Shown piece by piece: positions 43,167-56,200 of a DNA stretch of 64,000 bases. A model generated the notes under the pieces. The model did not search any database and was not told the DNA's origin. It saw only the letters and a program-made list of their open reading frames with translations. The position numbers and the translations under genes are program-made. This DNA is from Caprella mutica (taxonomy: Eukaryota > Arthropoda > Malacostraca > Amphipoda > Caprellidae), in assembly GCA_947561585.1 (NCBI GenBank), contig CANNZV010000254.1:280677-344676 (forward strand). Direction: 5' to 3'. Each line of letters starts with the position of its first letter. Position 1 is the first letter of the stretch.

Positions 43167-44800
43167 GATTTCTAGCGGTGTTGAGTTCAAATGTAAATGG
43201 ATTTAAGTTCCCCTAATTTAATTACTATGGACTCTCACTAGCTATCTACAACCTCCTAACTTTTGTAGAGAAATTATATTACTTCGTCTCATGAAGAAAA
43301 TTACCTAATTTATTTTGTTGACACCTGCTGAATGAGAAAAATAAGAAGTGTTAATTTTAAATAGTGAAAATGATCCCTCTTTTTCAATGCAAATATAAGC
43401 AAAGTAAAGATGTGGGGTAATTAGACATCAAAATTGAAGCCAGTTAGCAGCTCGTAAAGAAGTTCAAGTTATACTTCACTGTCGACTGAATATTGCAAAA
43501 GTTTGATACTGCAGCAGTCACCGTTTAGTTTTAATTCTGTCCCGACTAAATTAGAAAAAAGTTCTTGGTTAGATTGTGTGTGTGATTGCAGGGAAGACAC
43601 ACTCTAAAGTTACAATGACTTTTCCATCGACTATTCGAAATGGAACATTCGAATGGTAAAGGTTTAAAATGTAATTGTGATGTTTCAAAATACATCATCA
43701 TAATAAATGCAGTATTTCATTAGCGCATTTTACAGTAATTCATTTGAGTTATTGTTTCTATTATTTCTAAGCTTTCTTTACAAAAAGCTCCCCAAACGAC
43801 ATTAAAAAATTAGACAACCATTGGGGCTTCCACGAACGTAGATTTGAGGCAAATAATCTGCTTATATTTTTTAAATGAGGATTGTGGCAACAATGCATTA
43901 GTACTTTCAATGCGCTTTTACAGAATTATGTGCAGAATGGTTTATTTGATAATGGTGTTGCCAGTTGCTCCACTAAAATACAATAAAGTCTTTAGCAGCT
44001 CATTCAATCCCTTCATTTTTGGACGCTATAATATTGTATTCTCTATCAGTAGAGTTAGTTTATTTTACAATTAAATTCAATGCTTCTCCTTCCTTGCTTA
44101 AAATTTAAGCACAGAAGTTCATAATTATCACACCCATGATGTCCTCTTCCATCAACACCATCTTCATTTTTGTAAAAAGTGGATGTCGCCCAAAGCTCTA
44201 AGGAGGAGAGTATATTTGATGCATTCACTGCAAGGATTCTCCTTTAATCTTAATTTTTAGCCAAAGAGCGCATATCAAAGGGGCCATTTTTCGCAAGGTG
44301 TCTTAGAGATGGATGAAGTGCGCCTTGCGCCGGCCAATCCCTTAATTCCAAATGTGGTAATTAGATTATCGCACAACTCCCAAATTACCAACTGTCACTG
44401 AATATGTCAAACATTAGCACTATTCTATTCTCTTGCCAGTCTGTTCTTTGAAATATTTCTGTTATATAATTAATTAACTAAGCTGTCTCTATTGCCCTAA
44501 TTATTTTTCATATAAACTGGTTCCATATTTCAATTGAAGTTAATATTTTTTATTTCTAATGAAATTATCTGAAATGCTCGACCTATCTCCCTAAGTTTAT
44601 CACCAAAGAGTCTATATGATGCACCGCAGTTTTCAAGTAATAAAATCATACAGTATTAGATATACAAAATGCTTTTTGTCCAAACTATTCAATAAATGTT
44701 TTATGAATCTCACCGTATGAATCTTGAAGCTACTAAATAAAAAGCCATTATTTTAGTTAAAGAGTTTCGAATATCTGAGAAATATAGTTTGAGTTTGCAG
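43167..44800. other. Intergenic or intronic, nothing recognised
   Basis: Mostly AT-rich. The GC-richer stretch 44280-44400 (cgccttgcgccggccaatcc and ggtaattagattatcgc) might be a conserved non-coding element; there is no coding signal. Confidence 0.3.
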
Positions 44801-44819
44801 AGGCCTGAGACTATGTGCC

Positions 44820-45052
44820 TCAGTTAAGATGATCAATATGTGAGTTGATGCAATCCCCATTGTGGCTAAGTTGCTCGGGTCGGTCCCACCTGAGGCCGCT
44901 TCCTGCCAACGCCTTCATGACATCAAATGAGAGATTGAAGCCATAAAAGATGCTCTGGTATACGCGTGGCTCCGAATTATAGGGAGTCTTACGTGACTCC
45001 GATTCTGGCAGGTACGAGAGCAATTTAGGCATTAGGCATCTTGCAAAATGTG
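44820..45052 (-). other. Weak exon-like frame on the minus strand
   Basis: A 70-codon frame (MPKLLSYLPESESRKTPYNS, VYQSIFYGFNLSFDVMKALA, GSGLRWDRPEQ) lies in a GC-richer patch just after a minus-strand acceptor-like ttatgtttcag (about 45056-45066). I do not recognise it and no partner exon is seen. It could be a conserved non-coding stretch or chance. Confidence 0.18.
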
Positions 45053-45069
45053 ACCTGAAACATAATGCG

Positions 45070-47700
45070 TTATTGAGGGAAAAATAATCTACTGTGAAAT
45101 TTTATTTAGTTTGACTTTTTAATTTGAAAAAATAGTAGAATCTTGCTTTCAAATGTAATTAAGAATTTAATTACCGGCATTTTGAAATATTTATTATACT
45201 GATTGATACAAATATAATCAAGAAGTTTATTAAGTTTCATGGAATGATCATGGAATAATTGATTAATATTAGTCTATAAACTATTCACTTAATTTGAACA
45301 AATAAACCTGAATATTTTCTTGAGAGAAGTCAATCCGTTTCCTAGAATATATTTATGGGTGTGGTCAGACATGTGCAATTTAGCCTCAAATGCTGCTGAC
45401 ACCCTGCACATCAATCTATTTCTAACTCGATCAGAGCTGCTATAATTACTAGATTAGATAGATCATATTAATAGATTAATGAGAAAATATCAATTCACCT
45501 ATTTTATTCCTCTTGTTTTTAACGGAAAGATAATTAGTTTCCAAGGAAAAAGTCGAACAAAATCAAACAAAATTTGAAAATTTGAACTTGTTGGTATAAT
45601 TTTAATTTGTACGATTTAAAAAAGTAAGATGAATTGTAAACAGATATTTTTTCTTAATATGATTTGAATGAAGTTTTCCCTTTGCGGATGACATATATAT
45701 CTGAATATTTGATATATACTTTCCATGATATTACTTATGACGCAGTTGAATGATCACATTAATTATTCTGAATTAAAGCCATAGATAATATTTACACTGA
45801 TATAAAAATTCCACTTGAAACAACATTACTAAGCATTTATGGGAGTAAAAGCCATAGATGATCTGCTAAGCTTTCTATTTATAAGCAATATTACTAAGCA
45901 TTTGCGCGAGTTGAAGCCTGTCTGTGGGTGACATCTTTCAATGACCAGGTGCAGCAAAGGGATGTTTGTCCTTAGTGTTCATTGATACTAATAGACTCTA
46001 ATGATAGGCCCGCATATTGAACTGCACTCTATGATTATTCATGTGCTTCATTTCTCATGGGACACAAATCACATGTCAATTGTTTCTACTTTAGCACTCT
46101 GCTTTCTATATCAGATAAGGAGATTTAATTACTATGTTCACATTTTATCAATATTCTAATCAGTTTTTGAATGTGTGAAAATGGTATTCTGATAGAAAAA
46201 TTTTGTAAGTGAATTTGCTTTTATATGAATATGAATAAAAATTGAATGGTTTGCCCATATATTAAGAGCTTTGATAGTAGATCTCTCTCACTCTTGTGAT
46301 GATGGCTCAGGTTAATTAAACTCCTTTTGATCCAAAAACATGAACTCATAGACGATTTGAATTGAGCTAAAAGACTTCACATTAATCGAATATTCTAGAA
46401 GTCTATAACTTAATAAGAATATCTTCTAATGACTTCATATAGAAGACATTTTTTAAATATAGTTTAACTCATTACCGATAAATGAATTCATAATTCAATT
46501 TGAAATCAATTGAAGTTTCTATTCAGATACACTAGTTATCGTTTTCTTCTTTTCAGTGTTCAGTATGAAGAGTATTGTAGGTTTCACCTTATATACAATT
46601 GTTGGGAGAAAAAAAGGGGAATTATTCCTATCACGCAGTTTCTTGAGTTCACACGAGTGAACATTGCCTCTCCATATCTGCAGCACATTCCTCCACATCC
46701 ATCTGCACTCATTGCAACTCCTAATATCGGATTATTCGCCAGCGAGGTAATGAGACTGTGTTTGCATACATTTACACCGAACACACTTTTCTAAGGGGCG
46801 GAAGAATTGCATTCACCGAAAGTTGTATTGAAAGAGTAGAGTATTGTAATGCTTGCTCCACAACAATACGCTGATTGGTATTAGAGGGAGATTCCATTTC
46901 CTTTTTAGGAGATCTAGAAGCGCAGAGGTACATTGTGAATTGCTCCAAACCGAGCACTTTTAGAGCAATATCATCTCAAAAGCATAAAGCAGCCCACCAA
47001 ATATCATCTGCTCTGATTCGACATATCGAGGCATATAGCCAGGCCGGATCACAGTGATTTGTGTATTTTTAATCAAACAACACCAGCAATGAATGATATT
47101 GCAGTGTGATTTGCTGCAATATACCTGAAGCAGATGCAATTAGGGTTCTGATGAAGCGTTTTTACACCCATTATTCTACTGTATTTAAGATTAGATGTAT
47201 TTGAATCTCTCAAAATATTTGTTTTTCCTGAATAAATACTCAACAACTCCATCAATAGAATTCTCTCAATTGATGATATCGAGAATTCAGAAACAATAAT
47301 ACTATATTGTTTTTAAATCAATGTTTATCTGAGTTTGACTTCATGTGATCTACCAGATCGTCTAATATCTCGAAACTCCCATGAGAAGCTAAGATGTCCT
47401 TTCATGTTTCCTTGGCAAGAGATCTTGACAAAGTAAAGACAGCGGTCCAGATTGCCCCAAAATAAACAGAGCAAAAGGAATAAACTCGATCATGTCTATT
47501 TTGTTCCTTAAGAAAATATCTGATAATCGAACTTATTTTCCTATAAAAAATATATATTTCTATATAGATAATTCAATCAGTTAGAAATTGGATCACTTTC
47601 TGCCTTGATCTTTCAATTTGAACCGCAATTATCCACTCTATTGTCGATACATGGAAATTACGAGCTAATTGACTTCAGCTTTGTTCTAACGTACAAATTA
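45070..47700. other. Intergenic or intronic, nothing recognised
   Basis: AT-rich with several GC-richer islands (45890-46080, 46640-46760, 46840-47060) that carry short open frames without recognisable domains. Confidence 0.3.
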
Positions 47701-47934
47701 CAATGGAGAGTGCGCGTGGTGCTCTATATCAAATGCGCGCTATTTTAAATCGGGTAATTGGAGTTTCAAATCGATTGCGCTTTGGTTAATATCGAGCGCG
47801 CAATGTTTTAAATCGCGTTTGTGGTGTCCTATATGACCTGTGTGGTGTTTAAAATAAAGTGGAGCTGGCAATCGAGTGAGTTTTGGATACTATCGAGTGC
47901 GTTGTGTGACAATGCGTTGTAGGGAGAGCGTAAC
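47701..47934. other. CpG-containing block with irregular ATCGNGCGC repeats
   Basis: Short motifs aaatgcgcgc, aaatcgattgcgc, atatcgagcgcgc, aaatcgcgtt and atcgagtgcg recur with irregular spacing and alternate with tggtgt stretches. This is unusual in an AT-rich, CpG-poor neighbourhood. Directly followed by a cloverleaf-like fold. Confidence 0.35.
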
Positions 47935-48047
47935 CCAGTACTCGAAATGACAGCAGGCGATGCCTAGTTGTTTGTCTGCGAGACAACTAATGGTCCTGTA
48001 GGATCAGTGGACGATGAATCAACGTGTCTGCTGTCGCCTCGTACTGG
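47935..48047 (+). ncRNA. Candidate structured RNA or element (cloverleaf-like fold, 113 nt)
   Basis: The ends pair as CCAGTAC/GTACTGG; further in, ACAGCAG/CTGCTGT pairs. Inside lie two hairpins, TTGTC-TGCGA-GACAA and TCCT-GT-AGGA. There are no tRNA boxes A or B and no clear snoRNA boxes. It could also be a foldback-transposon remnant. Confidence 0.25.
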
Positions 48048-50882
48048 AATAGGAAAGCCATGTATTTGCAACATATTTACATTACCAGCTCAGTTATTTA
48101 CAATGCTCTCTATATTTGAACAGTGAATTCAGTCGCACAAATGTTTTAAGAAATTTCAAACTAGAATCATTTTAAAAACTCTACTGTTCATTATTCTACT
48201 GCATTTACGTAATATATTTTAAATTGTATGGGATACATTATTCGTATTAAATTTTTCTCTCGGTTACATTTCTCGGATGTGCTTCATTCAAATCAGGTAA
48301 TGGCATTTTATCCAAAAGAGCACCTAATTGAACTTAAAGATGTCGGTGTGCGTATCTCTTGGGATGGGGAAACTGTGTTATTTCCTAGTCCTAAATGTTG
48401 TAACAGTACCTTAATCGAATGGAGATTATGAAATCTTCACCCATTTAAAGGATAATATTGTTATTAATACTCAATATTATTTTACCTAATAACAAAATGA
48501 TTATTACTTAAAATTCAAGTATTTTCTTTGTTTGAAAGTTATTTTCTTTGCATTGCTCTCATTATTTCTCGAGATTTGCCTGGAGTTGAATTTTTTTCTG
48601 TGAAATCAAATGCCCACCTGATCATTCCTAGTAAATGCTGTTCTTTTCTGCCACAAGATTTAGTGTCCTTTTGAGAATGCTTTGAAGAATCCTACTGGGA
48701 GCATTCAGCTCCTCTATGTACTCTCGCTATGCATCCTATTTATCTAAGTAAAGCCTCTTTTTGTATCATACAATTCCTACTGACCAATGGAATAAAAAAG
48801 TAAATAGTTTGTCAACAGATTTCCTTTGTGAATTTGTGTCCTTTGTAAACTGTAGGGTTAATAATAACAAAAACAAGATAATATTGAATGTTAGATAAGA
48901 ATTTTATCAATATTTAATTAAATATTTTGATGACCTCTGGTTGTTTGGGATGTTAGTAGGAGATAATATTCACAAAATATTTCTAGTAAAAGATATATTA
49001 AATCCCTGTTAAAAGTCTGGTACCTTTATTTAGTATTTATTTTTTTATCAATTAAACTGTCATTAAAATATGAATCCACTCAACGTTTTTAATCAGGTTT
49101 ACTAAAAAATACGAACAAAAATGAAATTTTAAAGCCGTGAAATAGCAATTTCATCAAATATATTTTCTGAAGCACATTGTTATAATGGCCGAATTCTAAG
49201 ACATGCCACATTAAATAGAATAAAGTGCCAATTCATATGTAATTTACCATCAAAAGAAGTAAAGATAGGTGAAAGATACTTATTGATAATGGAATTGGAC
49301 ACTTCTTACATAGAAAAATAAACTTCGCTCAGTATATCTTTATTCGAGTGATTTATTATTGTATGATTTGATTTATTCTTAATCAAATAACATTTCCCAT
49401 TGCCTAATATTACATTTAACATTTATTAATTTCAGATTAAATTATAAAAAATCTTATATTTTCTTAATCCCATTTTATGAAAGGTTAGTTTATCTTCAAA
49501 TTGAGTTTTCATGAATTCGGGAGAATGGAATTTTCTTTCCTAAGTTTTCGTTATAACTGCCTCGAATTAGTTTATAATGTAACGATCATCTTATATTATG
49601 ATAATGATATTCAGATAGTGTCAAAAGTCTTACTAACTAACTCTAACCTATATGAGAAGTAACTAATATGTACTTTATAGGCAAAATTAATCGTGTAATT
49701 CATTTTCAAAGTCATCCAATAGTTTACAATTCCACACAAAAATAAAAGATGGAAAAATTTCTTGTGTCAACTAAATAAATCAAGAGTATTTTTCAGCCGG
49801 AAACACAAGACTTGAATCTTTTATCAGGTGTATTAGGATATTGTGCTCTGATTGGGAAACTACTGAATAATATAAAGAGCGGATGGTATTTAGAGTTTTA
49901 TGATGGCAAATAAGATCACTTTCTTAGGATCTTCCGATTAGGAAATGTAGGGATTAACTAAAGTCTTTCTTCCGAACTAAAAGATACTGGTGACTTAAAA
50001 TGGTTAGAAAACACACAACTGATGAGCTCTAGGATGAAAATAAAATGAGCACTCTGCCATTTTGTTGTAATCTGAGAGAAATCCTCGGAAGTTTTGAGAA
50101 AATATGTTTCTTCATTCTCTGCAACATTTCAGACAAAGAAGATTACGCTAAAATCTCCTCCAAAATTATTTGATTCAGCAGTTCGCACCCTCATGTTCAT
50201 TTGTGTTATTTTCTGACTTGTTCTCGTAGTCCCTAAATTCTAACTAAATGAGACAGTTATTTCTCCACAAAGAGGCCAATTATGACAAGTTCAGATTAAA
50301 CACGAATATTACGTGTAACGAAGTCTTGCTGTTCGAGTAGGGATGCTCCACTTAAAAATAAATCGAAATGTGTATTTTGGGCCAATTCACCTGAGAATGT
50401 TCTTTTGCAGCACTACTTTAAGTAGCTGTTTACGTAGAAACTTGTTGCTAAAGTTCACACCATAATATGTTGACCACAAGTCTTAGATTTCCTCAGTTGC
50501 TATTTTTATTGCAATAATTGTTTCTTGCAAGTTTTTCCTGAAACGATCTGCGTTGAAAAAATTGCACCGCTTGCAAATCATATATTTTATATTGATATCT
50601 TTTTTGAAGGTAGATATCAATTTGCAATAGATAAATATGATTCTAATAACAGTAAGCGATTGTAAATATAGATATGAAACAAGGATATTGACAGTAAAAA
50701 TCTTGTTTAAATTTAACTAATTGTATATAGTTATTTACTTGGATATTTTCTATCGGAAAAATGATTTCTAATCTATTTTTCTCTAAAATTCAGTTCATTA
50801 ATTATGCTTATATATACTTTAGAAATTTTACTAATTCTAAATTCTGTTTGAGAAAACTAGATTTCATAATACGATTAGTTTA
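48048..50882. other. Intergenic or intronic, nothing recognised
   Basis: AT-rich. An open frame at 48228-48431 (67 codons) has no recognised domain. Confidence 0.3.
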
Positions 50883-51402
50883 CCTCAGTCTCTTAGAATA
50901 CATCAGTCTCTTAGAATACCTCAGTCTCTTAGAATACCTCAGTCTCTTAGAATACCTCAGTCTCTTAGAATACCTCAGTCTCTTAGAACTTAGAATACCT
51001 CAGTCTCTTAGAATACCTCAGCCTCTTAGAATACCTCAGTCTCTTAGAATACCTCAGTCTCTTAGAATACCTCAGTCTCTTAGAATACCTCAGTCTCTTA
51101 GAATACCTCAGCCTCTTAGAATACCTCAGTCTCTTAGAATACCTCAGTCTCTTAGAATACCTCAGTCTCTTCGAATACCTCAGTCTCTTCGAATACCTCA
51201 GTCTCTTAGAATACCTCAGTCTCTTAGAATACCTCAGTCTCTTAGAATACCTCAGTCTCTTCGAATACCTCAGTCTCTTAGAATACCTCAGTCTCTTAGA
51301 ATACCTCAGTCTCTTCGAATACCTCAGTCTCTTCGAATACCTCAGTCTCTTAGAATACCTCAGTCTCTTAGAATACCTCAGTCTCTTAGAATACCTTAGA
51401 AT
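50883..51402. repeat. 18-bp minisatellite, about 28 copies
   Basis: The unit is cctcagtctcttagaata, with variants cagcctctt and ttcgaata and one irregular unit near 50988. The 18-bp length keeps frames open on both strands, giving long low-complexity frames that should not be read as genes. Confidence 0.96.
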
Positions 51403-52653
51403 ACCCCAGAGTAACACTGACTTCTAATTTTCTAATTTGCTGGTTTTTCTTCGTGTTCTGCCGCACGATTAGCCCTAAATATTGAATTGGGTCTTGAAAA
51501 AACAATCTATTAAAGTTCCGTCCTTTTTAACTACTGATTTCTCTAAAAATTCTTGCGGTTTCTCCACACTCATTAAATAGATTTTGAGATGGGGAGAAAA
51601 AATAATTTTAAATTTCAAGAATTTTTAGTTTATTAGAATTCTATATAATGTCAAATCATACCATCATTATCAGCTTATCAGTACTGTGATATGAGCGGGA
51701 TATGTCTGTCTGTCCGTCTCACCAAAAGCATAATAATACGCTTAGGAAGCAACTGGCAGCATACGATTATTCTGATGGGAATTCAATAAATGCTTTCAAT
51801 AACTAAATTAAATTTGCGTGTATTCATCTGAATATATCCGAGCAAAAGTGGAGCCAGGGATGATAATTACATAAATTGAACTTGTATCAATGTCCATAAA
51901 ATGGATATATTAAAAATACCTATACTATTGACTGCACGCGTATACTAGTAACATATGATATATGTAAATAAAAGCGTATTGATCCACAGTTATGGAGATA
52001 ATTAACAATAATCGGGCAAAAATATTGACAATGATTGACTTTATGAGTTGGCACAAGTTGTCAGAATTTTTAAGATTATACTTTCAATTGATTGTGATTA
52101 ATAAACTATACATGAAGTTATAGAAATGTTATTTAAATTATAGACTCATAGATATAATAATTCATTCATTATGAGTAAAATGTTGCGAATTAATAAATGT
52201 TACACTATAGGTTAGTTTATTGATCCTAAAACATATCAGTTGCAAGTAGTAAAAGCACACTAGTTCTTTTAGAGTTTCTCGAACATTTTCACTCCCAATT
52301 GTTATTTCCAATCGAATGGGAACTCAGTTTTACCCATTGAACGGTTTCTAAAACGCTCTTGGAGTTGATAGAGAATTCTATAATAGATGAGAGGCAGGGT
52401 GAGAGGATATCATTGGTGGCTCTCTTTGTGAGGCTGCGGTGCCATTAACCCGGTTAAGGGTGCCATTATTATACCACATCCTTCTATCCTACCATCTTAT
52501 TCCTCTAGAATCTCTAAGATTTTACCGACTTTATCATAAGATGCATATTAAGATATTAAGGTTGTAAGCTTAGTACTTCTTTTTAATTATTTGGTATGCT
52601 GAATCACAATTTACTTTTTGTGGCAACTGACGGTTTTTATTTTTTTATTACAG
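51403..52653. other. Intron upstream of the second gene's coding exon
   Basis: AT-rich, with tgtctgtctgtccgtctcac at about 51702. Ends in a T-rich tract and ttattacag at 52653, a strong 3' splice site. Confidence 0.45.
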
Positions 52654-53264
52654 AGATGAGCTGCATTGTCGCAAACATGGTTGCTAAATCAGTCATTGAT
52701 CAGTATTGGCGAAGAGCAATGCAACAAAGGAGACCAAACGACTAAAGTGCAGATGAAATATTTCCAAATAGTCAACTCGGTGAAGAGAAATCGGAACATT
52801 ATTTAACCACAGAAATCCCTCCACTAATCTATAGGTTCTCTGGGGGAGATTTATAGTGCTTTTATAAACAATTACTCCTCATAGTGTTTCTATACTTCAT
52901 ACATAGAACAATTATCAATTACTAGAGTTTCTTGACGAAAAAGAAGTTCCGCCATGTTGTGTCTCGACGTGAAGTTCATCAACAAATTCAGATCAGATAA
53001 AAGGTCTACGGGGGAGAGGTCTGGCGGAGTTCCCCCATCACAAACCCCCTCTTCGACTCCCCAATACACGGCACCCGTTGAATTATTCGGTTCGCCTGAA
53101 TCCCTGCCAAGAAGAGACCGAAGCAAAAGTTTGTGTGTGGAGCGATTATTGCCGGTTAATTTCGCTGAGAAAAGACTAAGAGCTGATGCAAGTCAGGTGG
53201 TCAAGTCCACCATAGTGGCCAACAAGACTGTCTTCACCCGACGCCAGTCTACAAACAACGCTCT
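52654..53264 (+). CDS. Unrecognised gene, first coding exon with 5' UTR
   Basis: Acceptor tttttattacag at 52653, 300 nt of 5' UTR with an upstream frame, then ATG at 52954. Coding ends after two bases of a Leu codon at the donor CT|GTAAGT, an excellent consensus. The exon is clearly GC-richer than both flanks, which supports its being real. Confidence 0.62.
52656..52745 (+). promoter_or_regulatory. Upstream open reading frame, 29 codons
   Basis: The first ATG after the splice acceptor opens MSCIVANMVAKSVIDQYWRR plus nine residues and a TAA, about 208 bases before the main ATG. Such a frame would be expected to lower translation of the main frame. It might instead be the true end of a different upstream frame spliced in here. 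Confidence 0.4.
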
Positions 53265-56200
53265 GTAAGTAACATTTGATCGGAAATATAAGTTATATTC
53301 ACATAAGCTGGGTATTTTGCATAATCAATTCATTTCATTAACGTTTTTGTTTTTCCTTAATTTTCCATTCATTGAGAAATAAGTACTTACTTTTATACAT
53401 TCAAATCATCTCAAGTTTAACCTTTCTTCAGTTTAATCTTTTTACGATCACATATCACTTTTAGTAGAGTTCATTTAAATCATAGCGTGATTGATCAGTG
53501 ATAGAGGTTCTGAAATCTTGTTTCATGTGGTAATAATTTATATCGAAACGAAACCTGACAACTGAGTTCTACTGATATGTCTGTAGAGTAAGTTGCTTGA
53601 AGGCCAGGAATTTATCTCATTTATTCTGCTCAGGCAGCACGTAAAGATAAAGTTATCTTCCAAAGATAGTGAAGTTTAGTTCTCCAAAGATTTCATCATT
53701 CTATCCACATTAAATCCAATGTATTTATAAGACCATACATCTACACTTTGTTTCAGTTACCATATATTCTCAATTAGTGTGCCTAGTCATAATAAAAGTA
53801 CCCATCTGGAATAAATAAGGGATTTCCCTGTCAGATTTAGGAAGAACAAAGGCCTGGCACAAAATGAGAGGTCTTGCTTTGTTCCTAAAAAATGGAGAGA
53901 TGGTCCACTAATATCTGGAGCTTTCCTTTTTCTGCTTCGTGTACGAGTTATTAGTTCCCTGATGGCTTATTTTTATAATCCCCATTTCGATTTTTGTCGC
54001 TATATTTCAAACATGACTGATGTTATTGTTTTTACCGGAGTTGTTAGAATTGGTTCAGGAGTTTGCTACTGATTGATTAAATGGATGTATATGATGATAG
54101 ATTCAACGTTTTGAATCCGTTAGGATGTGTCGAAAAACCAGATTTAGACGCTACTATTCATCTTTACTGTTATATTAACATTCTTTAGATGTTTCTTGCG
54201 AGCAGTACTAAAATTGAAAAATGGAATTTGATTGTCAATGAACGATAATTCTTTACATTGTTACTGTGGAATAAATATATTTAGAGTAAAAATTACCTAT
54301 ACGTACTCTGTGTGACAAATAGTAGCAAGAATTAAGATGGCCGATAGTACTCTTCGAACAACAATAATCAATGGTGCGCTTATTCACAGCAATTATAGTA
54401 AGCCTTTAAAGCGCCTGCCACTGACTCGGATGCAGTTATCTTTGAAGGTGCTACACCAGCCATAAACTAATGATATTCGATTGGCTAGTGCAATTAGTGG
54501 TAAATGATCATTAATTCAAGTGCCTTCAGTGTCTGTAAGTGGATATTGCCAAACAACAACAACAACAACCACAACAGAATGTGTATTCAGTTTGATGGGT
54601 GAATTCCTCCACCAGTAGACATATCTTATCAGTTCAAATGTATAAATCATTATAAAGCATAGAAGCATTTTCAAAATAGGAGGGAGAGTCTGATGAGCAA
54701 TTTAAAAAAAAGTGTTCCCCAAAATCCCTCGAATCTGTAATAACAGATCTACAAGATTTTTTGTCACGTTTCTCTTTATAAGATATGATTATGTTATGTT
54801 TCCATCACACAGCTCTCACAAAAATGAGGAATAATGAATGAATTATATGATCTCCAAAGAAAGTCCCAGACTGGAGTCATTTGGAGTGGAGCCAATGAAT
54901 ACGCTCCTGTCTTGCTAGTCTTTTTTTTAGGCACTTAAATGAAATGGAGTTATTTCTCCCTGAAATATGTTAAATGACAATGCGCACCTATCCATCACAT
55001 TGAGAATACTCGCCCTTATATAGTAATGTGTGTGATGACTCTATATATAGTAGGTAGATATATTCTCCTAATATATACAGTAACTTAAATTCACATAAAG
55101 AAAATTCGGATAAAAATTTAAGAAAATAAGTATATTTATGAAATGATGTATTACAGTTATTAGGTGTGATGCATAATAATGAAAAAAAAATTTCAACATT
55201 AATTTTAAGATGTATTTGTAAAATAATACAGAATTGTGTTTAGTAGCTATCGTTTCAGTTAAAAGACACTTCAAATAAAGTAACTTAAACTCACATTACT
55301 CGATGATGGCCTTGCATTCATTCTGCCCCAGACACTATAAACCATATAGAGTATTGAACTAAAACATTGCAGTAGCGTACATTACGCCAGTAACTACTTA
55401 ATGCTATTTAATTCTGTTGAACAAAAGAAAATAATAATAATATAAATTAGTTTTTATCTCTTTCAAAAACAGTTACATGTTAGTTAATTTGATGTAGAGG
55501 AAAGTAGTTATTGTCATTCTCGGTCTTGATTCTTTTCAAATATATAGTTATTGTCCTCTTCTTCTTTCTTAGAATGCAAAACATGAATAAATTTTTAAAA
55601 TTTACAAAAGCATCGACTTTATTATATATTCAGAGACAATAAAAATGATGAAAAGTATAGTGGATGTATATACTGTTGGAGAGCTCTATTAAAATCTGTA
55701 TTTTCATCACTCTATCCTCATTATGGAACTTGGATAGTTCTCTTTTAAGGGTTTTAATATAATTCGTATGAGCCTCTCCTATCTATAAAATTAAAATATG
55801 AATGTCGCCTGCCTAACAAGAGTAAAACTAATCCTTATTTATGGAGCCCATTTTGAGGTCTAATCTCCAGTTATTTTAGTGACATTCGTCAGACTTTGCA
55901 TTGATCTCGAGGAGGATGAACTATACACTTTATTGAATTGCTCACGGGAAACTTATTCGGCATCATGCTACATTTTATCACTGCATACATTTTTAAAATT
56001 TTAAATAATCTGTTTCAATGAAGATATATTCTGCTGAAGAAATAAAAAATTCTATAATTACATGCTGATGTAAGAGTTATCTCTTTTAAGAACAAGTACG
56101 AGTGTTTTGTCTGAAGAAGTAAGTAGGTAGGTAGAGCATCATGACGTCAGTGAGGTTCGTTAAAAAGATATCTTTCCCCCGACGAACATAGAGAGAGTCT

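Noticed and set aside
44820..45052. Minus-strand frame considered as a real coding exon
   Set aside because: Listed only as a weak feature: an acceptor-like site exists but there is no recognised similarity, partner exon or convincing donor.
46510..47057. Overlapping short frames on both strands around 46.5-47.0 kb
   Set aside because: Several mutually overlapping frames in a slightly GC-richer island; none has a recognisable domain or consistent splice sites.
48228..48431. 67-codon frame with ELKDVGVRISWDGETVLF
   Set aside because: Plausible composition but no recognised domain, no splice partner and no conservation evidence; kept only as a note.
50761..51417. Long open frames on both strands (212 and 144 codons) through the 18-bp array
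   Set aside because: They exist only because an 18-bp stop-free unit repeats; the products are monotonous six-residue repeats without start context or conserved domain.
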